Shown: positions 52,421 through 61,739 of the stretch, piece after piece
How positions within the stretch are numbered: the stretch's first letter is position 1
How the letters are laid out: every line of letters begins with the position of its first letter
Assembly: GCA_035627615.1 (NCBI GenBank)
Contig: DASPLL010000031.1
Span: 85,722-149,721, forward strand
Direction: 5' to 3'
Length of the DNA stretch: 64,000 bases
From: BRH-c25 sp035627615
GTDB taxonomy: Bacteria > Bacillota > Clostridia > Lutisporales > Lutisporaceae
Notes under the pieces: model-generated
What the model saw: only the letters and a program-made list of their open reading frames with translations
Told to the model about the DNA's origin: nothing
Databases searched by the model: none
Translations under genes and position numbers: made by a program

Positions 52421-53686
52421 ATGAAAAGGTTGAATGGTGTCCTGAGATGGAATATGCCCAATTTTGTACTGATCTTTGTATTCATATTTATGATGATATC
52501 ACTGTTTAATGGTATTATTGCAAATGCTGAAGAACAAGAGCCGATTACTACAGAAACAGAAAAAATAAAAGCACCGGAGCTTGTGACTTCAATAGCAGAA
52601 ATCCACTCGGATGAAGAGTTGATACTATCCGTAAAAAATTATAGTGGTAGTATTGCTTGGGCATCCTCAGATCCTTATATAGCAACGGTAGATAAAAACG
52701 GTATCGTAACAGGAAGGCATAAAGCAGGTGTGACATATATTACAGCAAAGACAAGCGATATGTCCTTGACCTGCAAGGTAACGAATAATACTGTCATGAA
52801 TGACATTTCTGCCAAGGAACTGGTTTCAAAAATCAAAATAGGCAGTAATTTTGCCTCTTCTTTGGATTATATCGATTTTGACAACAAAATGGGATACAAT
52901 GATTATTACAACCGTTCATCGGAGGTAAATATAGCATTTACTCTATGGGAACCGGGAAAGGATTATTTTTATTCCGACTGAGGAGTTAGTATGCTTAAAG
53001 GAGATTCCATTCACTGGGTGATCCCTTTGAAAAGCTTGGATAATTGCGTTCCTTCGCTAAAATTGAATTGTGCAGTTATACAAACCTACTATGCCGGGAG
53101 TATTGACGGAAAGATGACAATCAAAGTAAGCGATGCCAAAATCACAGTGGGAAACACGGTATACAAACTCGATTATCTCAACGGTACTCATACCATGACC
53201 ATGTACGCTGAAAAAAATCCGTCAAACGGGATATATAACTGTGGGAACAGTGTAGGGGATAACGCGAACAGCGGTCTGCCTGATTTGACGAAGCTTGTGG
53301 GAGGGATATTTGAGGCAGATATTACAATTGTTGATCTTATCGAACCCGGCAGACCCGATAAGTCAATGCATTATTTGACAAATGAAGGAATGAACAAGCT
53401 TCCAACGAAGGAAATGGTTGATGCTTTAAAGAATGCAGGTTATGATGCCGTCCGGCTGACGGTTTCGTGGACACCTCATATGAATGACAGTACTTTCGTC
53501 ATTGACAAAGCATGGCTTGATAAAGTGGAAGAGCAGGTCAACTGGGTTTTGGATAATGATATGTATTGCATAATAAACTCTCACTATGATTACTTAAGTA
53601 CATCTTATCAGGTCATTAGCATAGGTCAGCTGATAGGAGCAGGGCAAAGGAAAAAGCAAACCGCCGGCATTTGCCGGCGGTTATGA
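52421..53686 (+). pseudogene. Truncated GH5 cellulase-like gene with an internal TGA
   Basis: A signal-like hydrophobic N-terminus is followed by a Big_2/Ig-like domain (WASSDPYIATVDKNGIVTG) and a CBM-like region, then TGA at 52979-52981; the same frame continues (MLKGDSIHWVIPLKSLD) into the start of a GH5 barrel: VDALKNAGYDAVRLTVSW, then WLDKVEEQVNWVLDNDMYCI. The frame then runs out of family at about 53600 and ends 34 residues later. So both a nonsense codon and a 3' truncation are present; the active-site Glu residues are missing. GGAGG precedes the ATG. Confidence 0.75.
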
Positions 53687-53690
53687 TTTT
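53659..53690 (-). terminator. Terminator of the aminotransferase gene
   Basis: AACCGCCGG (53659-53667) pairs with CCGGCGGTT (53674-53682), around CATTTG. It overlaps the end of the aminotransferase gene region and the relic cellulase frame. Confidence 0.7.
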
Positions 53691-55005
53691 ATCTTTGTGC
53701 TTCAAACTGTCTCAAAAGCTTAACAAACAATTCCGGAACCTTTGCCATTTTTTCCGGAGTTTCAACGAATGAAATTCGGAATTGTGTGCTTCCCGGATTT
53801 TGTTCGCCTGCATTAACATTATAGAAGCCCTTCATCGGTGCTACCAGAAGTGTTGTTTCAACTCCGTCGATGTTAACAGAGCCTTCCTGGGCGCAGTACA
53901 AAACGAAGTTGATTGCATCAAATCCTGGTTTTACAACGTTCCTAACGTCAATTACCGAGTATATGGATGCGTCAGGGCTGGATACGATCAGACCAGGCTC
54001 CTGTTCCTTCAGACCCTTATATACCTTAAATATCTGTTCTTTGTAATACTCTCTGATACTCTTGCACCATTCAGCAATTTGTTCCTTGGTTTCATGGGCC
54101 AGAGCACCGAATATGTGCTGGCCTATTACATTGGCACAAAGGTTTGCGGTATATTCAGCTACAGAACGGTTGTTGAATTCAGCACTGTCAGTAATTAAAG
54201 CACCGATTCTTAAGCCGCAGGCATTCCATACCTTTGAAGCAGTCTCGATACTGATTCTTCTGCCTTCGATACCAGGTACTTCTGCATCGGTAACTCCCCA
54301 GATACTTACAAGCTTTCCGCCCTCTTCGTAGAAGAGCTCACGGTAAGCTTCATCGCTGACCATCCACAGGTTATATTTCACGCATAGCTTAGCCAGTGCT
54401 TTAAGTGTCTCAAAATCATAGAACTGACCTGTCGGATTGTCGTAAGGTATGACAAGAAGCGCACCGGGATTATGAATCTGAATGGCCTCTTCTATTTTAT
54501 TCAGTTCAGGAAGACTGAACTTACCGGTCTCATTTAAACTACGCGTTACTGTAACTATTTTACGTCCGATTCTTTCTGCGAAGGAAATATAATTTGTATA
54601 GGCCGGATCGATTACCATAAGAGGTTTGTCTCCTGTACCTGCAGGACCGCAGACACCAATCAGCAGCAATTCCATAGCAGCAGATCCGCCGTCTGTTATC
54701 TGGACGAATAGATTGCTAGTGTCAAAACCCTCACACTTAAGGATATTTTTAAATGCATCCTGACACTCTGGAATACCGGCAGTCGTTGAATACCTTATGA
54801 CACCCTTGGCAAACGGACTTTCAGGTGCACCAAGTGAAAACATTCTTTTTTGCATGGCCGGATTGGTGGGCAGTGAAACATTACCTATCCCTACATTGAT
54901 GACGGCTTGAGGTTTCACCTTACGTTCCTCATATTTCATTTGTGCTAACCGGACAGCTGATGGTGTCCTTGATTCAAAGTGAGCGGAGAGAATTGGTTTA
55001 CTCAT
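53689..55005 (-). CDS. Class I/II aminotransferase
   Basis: 438 residues from ATG 55005 (AAAGGAG seven bases upstream). The fold-type I motifs are visible: YDNPTGQFYD (Asn of the PLP pocket), VSDEAYRELFY (Asp/Tyr pair), and IETASKVWNACGLRIG with the PLP-binding Lys. It resembles aspartate-type aminotransferases of anaerobes. Single-gene unit. Confidence 0.92.
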   Translation of the reverse strand: MSKPILSAHFESRTPSAVRLAQMKYEERKVKPQAVINVGIGNVSLPTNPAMQKRMFSLGAPESPFAKGVIRYSTTAGIPECQDAFKNILKCEGFDTSNLFVQITDGGSAAMELLLIGVCGPAGTGDKPLMVIDPAYTNYISFAERIGRKIVTVTRSLNETGKFSLPELNKIEEAIQIHNPGALLVIPYDNPTGQFYDFETLKALAKLCVKYNLWMVSDEAYRELFYEEGGKLVSIWGVTDAEVPGIEGRRISIETASKVWNACGLRIGALITDSAEFNNRSVAEYTANLCANVIGQHIFGALAHETKEQIAEWCKSIREYYKEQIFKVYKGLKEQEPGLIVSSPDASIYSVIDVRNVVKPGFDAINFVLYCAQEGSVNIDGVETTLLVAPMKGFYNVNAGEQNPGSTQFRISFVETPEKMAKVPELFVKLLRQFEAQR

Positions 55006-55143
55006 TATTAAAACTCCTTTACTAAAAAGTATTTTTAATTTTCGAGTCATCTTACTTGAGATATGCTGTGATTTTTTCCTTATCCAGTATTATTTTAGCA
55101 CTTATTGATATTCATTTCACTTTTTTTTTGAAACTTTCAAAAA

Positions 55144-55343
55144 AGTCACCAGCCTGGGCAGCTTCAGCCGGCGGAAAATGGTCTGCCGGTAGAAATATAT
55201 GCTTTTACCGATGGTACCGTATGGCCGATTACGAAAGAACACAAGCTGATATATTTGACCATATCATAGAGGCAATTCCGGAATTCGGTCTGAGAGTCTT
55301 CCAAAGCCCCTCGTCCTATGATCTGAGGAACATTTTCACATAA
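55144..55343 (+). pseudogene. Relic of a YbdG-type mechanosensitive channel C-terminus
   Basis: Two frames joined by a shift near 55225 give LPVEIYAFTDGTVW and YERTQADIFDHIIEAIPEFG, followed by LRVFQSPSSYD: the conserved C-terminus of the YbdG-like MscS family (EIYAFT...IFDH...FGLRVFQ). The upstream pore and membrane part are absent. Confidence 0.65.
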
Positions 55344-55506
55344 TTTCAACTGCATGTCGAATTTTCTGTTTTTTTGAACAATTATGAAAATTATATTGAC
55401 AAGCCGAAACCCGGCAGGTATTTTTAGGATAAGAATAGAATTATTACCATTGAATTCTTAAAGTGGAGGCAGCTATACGGTCAAAGAATCTCTTGGGGGT
55501 GGAAGC

Positions 55507-56757
55507 GTGGGAATGATGAATCTGAGGGATCTGATTGATGTAGAAATCTTGCAGGATATACAGGACAGATTTGCAGAAGCAACTGGACTAGCAGCTGTAA
55601 CAGTAGATTTTAGAGGAAAACCGGTTACGAGGTATAGTAAATTTACTAAGTTCTGCATGCTGTGCAGGCGGGATTCCAGGTGCCTGGAAGCCTGCTACAG
55701 GTCGGATGCCCACGGCGGCCTGGAAGCTGCGAGAAGAGGAAGGCCGTATATTTATAAGTGCCATACCGGACTGGTAGACTTTGCAATACCCATTATCGTG
55801 AAGGATCAATACCTGGGTTCCATCATGTCCGGACAGGTGAGGGTCGAAGAGAATGAAATGAACCGTCTGGATCATATTGTAAAGGAAGTGCCCGGTTGGA
55901 GGGACCGGGAAGAGGTTATGGAAGCCTTTGAAGAGATACTGGTTACTTCCTATGATATGGTTAAAGCCGCTGCAGAATTGATGTTCCTTGTATCGAACTA
56001 TATTGTGGAGAAGGACATGATGCAGCTGATGCAGGAGGAACTGAACCAGAAAAACCTGAAGCTGATGGAGGAGATAAGGGTCAGGGCAGAATTGGAAAGA
56101 ACTCTTAAGGATACGGAAATCAAAGCTCTTCAATCCCAGGTCAACCCGCATTTTCTGTTTAATGTGTTGAATACGCTGAGCAGGCTGGCGCTGATCGAGA
56201 AGGCGCCCAAGACCCAGGAGATGGCCTATGCCTTGGCTGAAACACTGCGCTACATATTGAAAAATATCAATCAAATGGTAAGCCTGGAAGAGGAATTGGC
56301 ACACATTGAGCGTTACCTTAAAATCCAGTCTGTAAGGTTCGGGGACCGTCTCCAGTTCAGATTGGATGTACAGGAAGACATAAAGAAGGTCAAGGTACCG
56401 TCAATGATTTTGCAAACCTTTGTAGAAAATGCGATCAATCATGGCCTGGAGCCCAAAGCAGAACCCGGAAGCGTGAAAATAACCGGATATTCTATAGAAG
56501 AGGACGCTGTGATTGAAATTGCGGATGACGGCGTAGGGATTCCGGAGAATAAGCTGCAGATGCTTTTTGAGGATGACAGTGATGTCGGCGCTATGAGCCA
56601 ATCTACAGGGATAGGTATCAATAATGCAAACAAAAGGCTTGTCTACTATTTTGGACCGGAGTACAAGCTTAAAATAAGGAGCACACCAAATGAAGGTACG
56701 ACAGTGATCATCCGGATACCCAAAAAAATGAAGTCAAGGAGAGTTAGTCATGTGTAA
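55507..56757 (+). CDS. Histidine kinase with PocR sensory domain
   Basis: 416 residues. The N-terminal ~165 residues match the PocR ligand-binding domain (AEATGLAAVTVDFRGKPVT, CMLCRRDSRCLEAC, KCHTGLVDFAIPI), which in PocR senses 1,2-propanediol. A coiled linker leads to the LytS-type kinase: LQSQVNPHFLFNVLNTL, then ENAINHGLEP and ADDGVGIP. No membrane span, so it senses an internal ligand. GTG 55507 or ATG 55513 may start it. It overlaps the response regulator by eight bases. Confidence 0.9.
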   Translation: MGMMNLRDLIDVEILQDIQDRFAEATGLAAVTVDFRGKPVTRYSKFTKFCMLCRRDSRCLEACYRSDAHGGLEAARRGRPYIYKCHTGLVDFAIPIIVKDQYLGSIMSGQVRVEENEMNRLDHIVKEVPGWRDREEVMEAFEEILVTSYDMVKAAAELMFLVSNYIVEKDMMQLMQEELNQKNLKLMEEIRVRAELERTLKDTEIKALQSQVNPHFLFNVLNTLSRLALIEKAPKTQEMAYALAETLRYILKNINQMVSLEEELAHIERYLKIQSVRFGDRLQFRLDVQEDIKKVKVPSMILQTFVENAINHGLEPKAEPGSVKITGYSIEEDAVIEIADDGVGIPENKLQMLFEDDSDVGAMSQSTGIGINNANKRLVYYFGPEYKLKIRSTPNEGTTVIIRIPKKMKSRRVSHV

Positions 56758-57832
56758 GGTGCTTTTGGCTGATGATGAATATCTGGAGCGAGCAGCTTTG
56801 AAAATAATCTTTCATGAAGAAATGAAGGACATGACTGTGGTAGGAGAAGCCTCAAACGGAATAAGAGCGGTCGAACTTTGTGAAGCCCACGATCCCGACC
56901 TGATTTTCATGGATATAAAAATGCCTGGTATGGACGGGCTTGAAGCAACGGAGATAATCAAGAACAGGGATAAGGAAAAAGTCGTGATCATACTGACGGC
57001 ATATGATAATTTCGGCTATGCCCAAAAGGCACTTAAGGCGGGAGCGGATGATTACATATTGAAACCTGCCCGGCCGGCAGATATTGTGGAAGCCGTCCGG
57101 AAGCATCAAAATCGTTTTAACACCGGTAGAAGTACTAGAAAACTTGAAACAGGCGAGCTGATCCACCAGATTCATATGGAGGATTACCGGGATGCCAAGG
57201 AAGAGCTGAAGTCTGTCGTAAAGCAGCTTATCGAGACCTATGGGAAGGATTTGGAGCTGTTGAAGCAGAATGCTCAACTGATCGTAAAAAGAATGCTGGA
57301 GGTCAGTGAAATAAAGGGACTGAACCGGCTTCCGCAGCAAAGGGGCGGAGATGGCATGGTTGAAGCTGTTACCCCATACAATGTAAGCGAAAAGCTTTTC
57401 ATGGTGCTGGACCAGGTTTTCAGTGAGATCATTCAGAGGAAAACAGCAGATGAACGAAACACCATACAAACGGTTTTGAATTATATAGAGAAAAAGTTTG
57501 AAAAAGGGATCACCCTTGAAGAAGCGGCTGATCATGTACATTTAAGTCCTCACTATCTAAGCAGGCTCTTTAAAAAAGAGATGCATATCAATTTTATTGA
57601 TTATGTAGTAAGGAGAAAGATGGATAGAGCAAAGGAATTGCTTGAAAGTACAGGCCTACCGGTTATCAATATTGCAATGCTGCTCTCCTATGAGGAACCT
57701 AACTATTTCAGCAGGGTTTTTAAGAAGGTTACAGGGATGACGCCCTCCGAGTACAGGGAGAGGGCGGAGAAGGAGGATCACCTGCAGAAAAAAAGGAATG
57801 GGCACATTCCGAACGCAAAATGGTATATATGA
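56750..57832 (+). CDS. AraC/YesN-type response regulator
   Basis: 360 residues: receiver (VLLADDEYLE, IFMDIKMPGMDG, LTAY, LKPARP), a middle coiled region, and a C-terminal AraC HTH (LEEAADHVHLSPHYLSRLFK...SRVFKKVTGMTPSEYR). Partner of the PocR kinase; it probably activates the downstream pdu genes in answer to diol. The ATG lies within the kinase stop region. Confidence 0.92.
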   Translation: MCKVLLADDEYLERAALKIIFHEEMKDMTVVGEASNGIRAVELCEAHDPDLIFMDIKMPGMDGLEATEIIKNRDKEKVVIILTAYDNFGYAQKALKAGADDYILKPARPADIVEAVRKHQNRFNTGRSTRKLETGELIHQIHMEDYRDAKEELKSVVKQLIETYGKDLELLKQNAQLIVKRMLEVSEIKGLNRLPQQRGGDGMVEAVTPYNVSEKLFMVLDQVFSEIIQRKTADERNTIQTVLNYIEKKFEKGITLEEAADHVHLSPHYLSRLFKKEMHINFIDYVVRRKMDRAKELLESTGLPVINIAMLLSYEEPNYFSRVFKKVTGMTPSEYRERAEKEDHLQKKRNGHIPNAKWYI

Positions 57833-57845
57833 ATATAAAAAACAG

Positions 57846-57888
57846 GATGTCCGGCCGGAGCTGAGCAACGGCCGGACATCTTATTTTT
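57846..57888 (+). terminator. Terminator 1 after the two-component genes
   Basis: A 12-bp GC-rich stem (57846-57857 with 57869-57880) followed by TTATTTTTTA. Confidence 0.9.
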
Positions 57889-57946
57889 TATAACGAGTAG
57901 GAGAGTATAAATTTCTTTAGTGTGCCACTTTCCGTCAACGAGTTTC

Positions 57947-57997
57947 AAAAAGGCTTCCTTGGTTGTTAAAATGCTTCAATGGAAGCCTTTTTTATAT
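57947..57997 (+). terminator. Terminator-like hairpin 2
   Basis: AAAAAGGCTTCC (57947-57958) pairs with GGAAGCCTTTTT (57981-57992), 22-base loop, then T. It could be a second terminator or a leader structure of the pdu operon. Confidence 0.6.
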
Positions 57998-58016
57998 TGG
58001 TTAATTATTTTTACTG

Positions 58017-58071
58017 ACAGGACAAAAATTTATCTTTACATTCAAAAGATAAATTTTTGTCCTGTTTTTAT
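58017..58071 (+). terminator. Terminator-like hairpin 3
   Basis: A perfect 20-bp stem (58017-58036 with 58046-58065), nine-base loop, followed by TTTTTA. It lies about 200 bases before pduA. The remaining gap up to 58270 holds one small hairpin (AAAGCC/GGCTTT, 58222-58238) and no gene. Confidence 0.65.
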
Positions 58072-58269
58072 AAAAAGGTGCACTGTCCTTGTATACACAA
58101 GAACAATTCTTTAGATCAAAAGGACAATTTCCTATCAAGGCGAATTGCTGAAGCCGTTGAATTTCATATTAATATACGACAAGATACTGCAATGGGATGC
58201 AGAAAATGCTGAGATAGGTAGAAAGCCTGACTGGCTTTTTATAGAAATGAAAAAGGGGGCTTTTGAAAA

Positions 58270-58545
58270 ATGACCAAAGAGGCATTGGGAATGGTTGAAA
58301 CAAAAGGGCTCGTCGCTTCCATTGAGGCAGCGGATGCAATGGTAAAAGCGGCAAATGTAACATTGATCGGGTATGAGAAAATCGGTTCGGGGCTTGTTAC
58401 CGTAATGGTCAGAGGTGATGTGGGCGCAGTGAAGGCTGCAACGGATGCAGGGGCTGCTGCTGCAGAGAAGGTTGGAGAAGTCATATCCATTCATGTCATT
58501 CCGAGACCCCATGCAGATGTAGAAAAAATACTGCCGAGCAAGTAA
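58270..58545 (+). CDS. pduA: Microcompartment shell protein PduA/PduJ-like (BMC-H)
   Basis: 91 residues, a single BMC domain: ALGMVETKGLVASIEAADAM, then LIGYEKIGSGLVTVMVRGDVG and the C-terminal HVIPRPH. It forms hexamers that tile the shell facets. AAAAAGGGGG lies ten bases before the ATG. It opens the pdu operon. Confidence 0.95.
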   Translation: MTKEALGMVETKGLVASIEAADAMVKAANVTLIGYEKIGSGLVTVMVRGDVGAVKAATDAGAAAAEKVGEVISIHVIPRPHADVEKILPSK

Positions 58546-58572
58546 TCGGCAAATTTGATGGAGGTGCAAAAA

Positions 58573-59352
58573 ATGAAAGAACAGCTCATTGAAAAGATCA
58601 TGGAGGAAGTCATGAAGAAGGTGGATCAGCCGAAGGCTGAAGAATGTAAAGCACCGCAAAAGCTGTGCGGGCTGACGGAGTTTGTGGGGACGGCTATCGG
58701 CGATACCATCGGTCTTGTTATTGCCAATGTAGATCCCAATTTACACGAGGTTATGAAGCTGGATAAAAAATACCGTTCCATCGGTATCATAGGAGGCCGT
58801 ACCGGAGCCGGCCCGCAGATCATGGCGGCGGATGAGGCAGTGAAAGCGACCAATACCGAAATCATTTCCATCGAATTGGCAAGAGATACCAAGGGCGGCG
58901 CAGGACACGGAAATTTGATCCTGTTCGGAGCAGAAGACGTATCGGATGCAAAAAGGGCTGTCGAGGTGACACTGAAGGAATTGAACCGTACCTTTGGTGA
59001 TGTATATGCCAATGATGCGGGGCATCTGGAATTCCAATATACGGCCAGAGCCAGCTATGCATGCCAGAAGGCCTTTAATGCACCCATGGGGAAAGCATTC
59101 GGACTCATCGTGGGAGCTCCGGCAGCTATTGGGGTGCTCATTGCAGATACGGCAGTCAAGGCAGCCAATGTTGAGGTTGTCGGTTATGCTTCGCCTTCAG
59201 CAGGGACAAGCCATTCCAACGAAGTTATTTTATTCATAAGCGGTGATTCCGGTGCTGTCAGACAGTCACTAATCGCTGCCAGAGAGGCCGGCATCAAGCT
59301 GCTGGGAACACTGGCAGGTGAAGCGAAGCCCGTTACGGTGCCTTATATATAA
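58573..59352 (+). CDS. pduB: Microcompartment shell protein PduB-like (tandem BMC)
   Basis: 259 residues with two BMC-like repeats (GTAIGDTIGLVIANVD, and later FGLIVGAPAAIGVLIADTAVK). The first ~20 residues are an amphipathic helix (KEQLIEKIMEEVMKKV), as in PduB where it anchors cargo to the shell. ATG 58573 follows GGAGGTG; the TTG at 58555 would swallow that site. Confidence 0.93.
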   Translation: MKEQLIEKIMEEVMKKVDQPKAEECKAPQKLCGLTEFVGTAIGDTIGLVIANVDPNLHEVMKLDKKYRSIGIIGGRTGAGPQIMAADEAVKATNTEIISIELARDTKGGAGHGNLILFGAEDVSDAKRAVEVTLKELNRTFGDVYANDAGHLEFQYTARASYACQKAFNAPMGKAFGLIVGAPAAIGVLIADTAVKAANVEVVGYASPSAGTSHSNEVILFISGDSGAVRQSLIAAREAGIKLLGTLAGEAKPVTVPYI

Positions 59353-59379
59353 CAGCCAGGATAGAAGGAGGGAAAGCAT

Positions 59380-61044
59380 ATGAAATCAAAACGTTTTCAG
59401 GTATTGGCCCAGCGTCCGGTTAACCTGGACGGCTTTGTGGCGGAGTGGCCGGCAGTGGGTTTGATTGCCATGAACTGTCCCAATGATCCGAAGCCCAGTG
59501 TAAGGATAGAAAACGGCAGGATCATTGAACTGGATGGGAAAAAGAGGGCTGACTTTGATATGATCGATAGGTTTGTTGCCGACTATGCAATAAACCTGGA
59601 AAAGGCCAATGAAGTTATGGCAATGGATTCTGTTGAACTGGCCAAAATGCTGGTGGATATACACGTTCCGAGAGAAAGGATCGTTGAATTATCAACAGCC
59701 ATGACTCCCGCAAAAATAGTCGAGGTTGTTGGAAATATGAATGTTGTGGAAATGATGATGGCGCTTCAGAAGATGAGGGCGAGGAAGATCCCGTCCAATC
59801 AATGCCATGTGACCAATGTAAAGGACCATCCCGTTCAGATAGCGGCAGATTCTGCAGAAGCGGCAGTCCGCGGCTTTGATGAGCATGAGACGACAGTTGG
59901 TATCGTGCGTTATGCACCTTTTAATGCATTATCTCTGCTGGTAGGCTCCCAGGTAGGACGAGGAGGCATATTGACACAGTGCGCTGTTGAAGAGGCAACA
60001 GAGCTGCTGCTGGGCATGAGGGGCCTTACCTGTTATGCCGAAACCGTATCCGTATACGGTACTGAGCCTGTATTTATCGATGGAGACGATACGCCCTGGT
60101 CAAAATCCTTCCTGGCCTCCGCTTATGCTTCCAGAGGCCTGAAGATGCGTTTTACATCCGGCACCGGTTCCGAGGTCCAGATGGGTTACGCGGAAGGCAA
60201 GTCCATGCTTTACCTGGAAGCACGCTGCATATTCATTACAAAGGGTGCAGGGGTTCAAGGGCTTCAGAACGGCTCCATAAGCTGCATAGGTGTGCCCGGC
60301 GGCGTACCGTCCGGGATCAGGGCAGTATTGGCGGAAAACCTGATCACAACCATGCTGGATATGGAGGTGGCTTCAGGCAATGACCAGACCTTCTCCCATT
60401 CGGATATAAGAAGAACGGCAAGGACCTTGATGCAGATGCTTCCGGGAACTGATTTCATATTCTCAGGCTACAGCGCTACTCCGAATTATGACAATATGTT
60501 TGCCGGCTCAAATTTCGATGCGGATGACTATGACGATTATAATGTGCTCCAGAGGGACCTTATGGTGGACGGCGGCTTGAGGCCGGTATCCGAAGAGGAG
60601 ATAGTAGCAGTCAGAAACAAGGCAGCCAGAGTGCTGCAGGTATTATTTCAGGAGCTGGGGCTGCCTGCCATTACCGATGAAGAAGTGGAAGCGGCTACCT
60701 ATGCCCATGGCAGTAAGGATATGCCGGACAGGAACGTTGTGGAGGATCTGAAAGCTGCTGAAGAAATGATGAAACGGGGCGTGACCGGCCTGGACATCGT
60801 GAAAGCGTTGAGCAAGCATGGCTTTGATGACGTAGCGGAAAATATACTGAACATGCTTAAGCAGAGAGTATCAGGAGATTATCTGCATACTTCCGCTATT
60901 ATTGACAAGGACTTCAATGTAATAAGCGCCGTCAATAACTGCAACGATTATATGGGGCCGGGTACCGGATACCGCCTGAGTGAGGCTAGATGGAATGAAA
61001 TCAAGAATATACCTAATGCAATGAGACCTGAAGATATAGCGTAG
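59380..61044 (+). CDS. pduC: B12-dependent diol (or glycerol) dehydratase, large subunit
   Basis: 554 residues, the exact length of PduC-type subunits. Family motifs: CHVTNVKDHPVQIAADSAE and FDEHETTVGIVRYAPFNA, holding active-site His and Glu, SGTGSEVQMGY, and DQTFSHSDIRRTAR with the metal-binding region. It dehydrates 1,2-propanediol or glycerol to the aldehyde, inside the microcompartment. The PocR regulator upstream favours propanediol; sequence alone does not exclude glycerol. Confidence 0.95.
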   Translation: MKSKRFQVLAQRPVNLDGFVAEWPAVGLIAMNCPNDPKPSVRIENGRIIELDGKKRADFDMIDRFVADYAINLEKANEVMAMDSVELAKMLVDIHVPRERIVELSTAMTPAKIVEVVGNMNVVEMMMALQKMRARKIPSNQCHVTNVKDHPVQIAADSAEAAVRGFDEHETTVGIVRYAPFNALSLLVGSQVGRGGILTQCAVEEATELLLGMRGLTCYAETVSVYGTEPVFIDGDDTPWSKSFLASAYASRGLKMRFTSGTGSEVQMGYAEGKSMLYLEARCIFITKGAGVQGLQNGSISCIGVPGGVPSGIRAVLAENLITTMLDMEVASGNDQTFSHSDIRRTARTLMQMLPGTDFIFSGYSATPNYDNMFAGSNFDADDYDDYNVLQRDLMVDGGLRPVSEEEIVAVRNKAARVLQVLFQELGLPAITDEEVEAATYAHGSKDMPDRNVVEDLKAAEEMMKRGVTGLDIVKALSKHGFDDVAENILNMLKQRVSGDYLHTSAIIDKDFNVISAVNNCNDYMGPGTGYRLSEARWNEIKNIPNAMRPEDIA

Positions 61045-61073
61045 AGAGGAAACAGGAAAGGGGTGTAAGCAAA

Positions 61074-61724
61074 ATGGTCGTTAGCGAAAAATTAATCCGC
61101 GAAGTCATTGAGGAAGTATTAAAAGATTTCAATTTGGAGGATGCAAAGGTCGAGCCGCAGGCAAGCGATACAAAAAAAGGAATGGAGCTGGTTGAGAAAA
61201 ATGCTGCATTGCCGGGTATCAGGAAGGACGAGGTTGTCGTTGCCCTTGGGCCGGCTTTTAATAAATTCCAGCACAAAACCATTATCGGCATTCCCCACTG
61301 CGATGTATTGAGAGAGGTCATTGCAGGAATTGAGGAAGAGGGGCTTAAAGCCAGGATCGTCAGGGCGCTGAGGACCTCCGACGTTGCCTTTATGGCACAT
61401 GATGCGGCCAAAATGAGTGGTTCGGGGATTGGCATCGGTATTCAATCAAAAGGAACTACTGTTATTCACCAGAAGGATTTGCTGCCGCTGAACAATCTGG
61501 AGCTGTTTCCACAGGCGCCGCTGCTGGATCAGGACACCTTCAGGGCCATCGGGAAAAATGCGGCCAAATATGCTAAAGGGGAGTCACCAAACCCGGTTCC
61601 CACCAGAAACGATCAGATGGCCAGGCCGAAATACCAGGCAAAGGCTGCGCTGCTGCATATTAAGGAGACAGAACATGTCGAGCCCGGTGCAAAGCCTATT
61701 GAATTAGAAGTAAAGTTCTATTAA
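61074..61724 (+). CDS. pduD: Diol dehydratase, medium subunit
   Basis: 216 residues. The N-terminal helix (SEKLIREVIEEVLKDF) is the encapsulation peptide that targets the enzyme to the shell. The rest matches the cobalamin-contacting subunit (RKDEVVVALGPAF, SGSGIGIGIQSKGTTVIHQKD). AGGGGTG precedes the ATG. Confidence 0.94.
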   Translation: MVVSEKLIREVIEEVLKDFNLEDAKVEPQASDTKKGMELVEKNAALPGIRKDEVVVALGPAFNKFQHKTIIGIPHCDVLREVIAGIEEEGLKARIVRALRTSDVAFMAHDAAKMSGSGIGIGIQSKGTTVIHQKDLLPLNNLELFPQAPLLDQDTFRAIGKNAAKYAKGESPNPVPTRNDQMARPKYQAKAALLHIKETEHVEPGAKPIELEVKFY

Positions 61725-61739
61725 TCGGAGGTGAATGGT

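Noticed and set aside
52979..52981. TGA as selenocysteine codon
   Set aside because: The protein family does not use it, no following stem-loop is seen, and the gene is also truncated, so a nonsense mutation is simpler.
57890..58269. Cobalamin riboswitch before the pdu operon
   Set aside because: I looked for the conserved B12-box and core pattern and did not find it.
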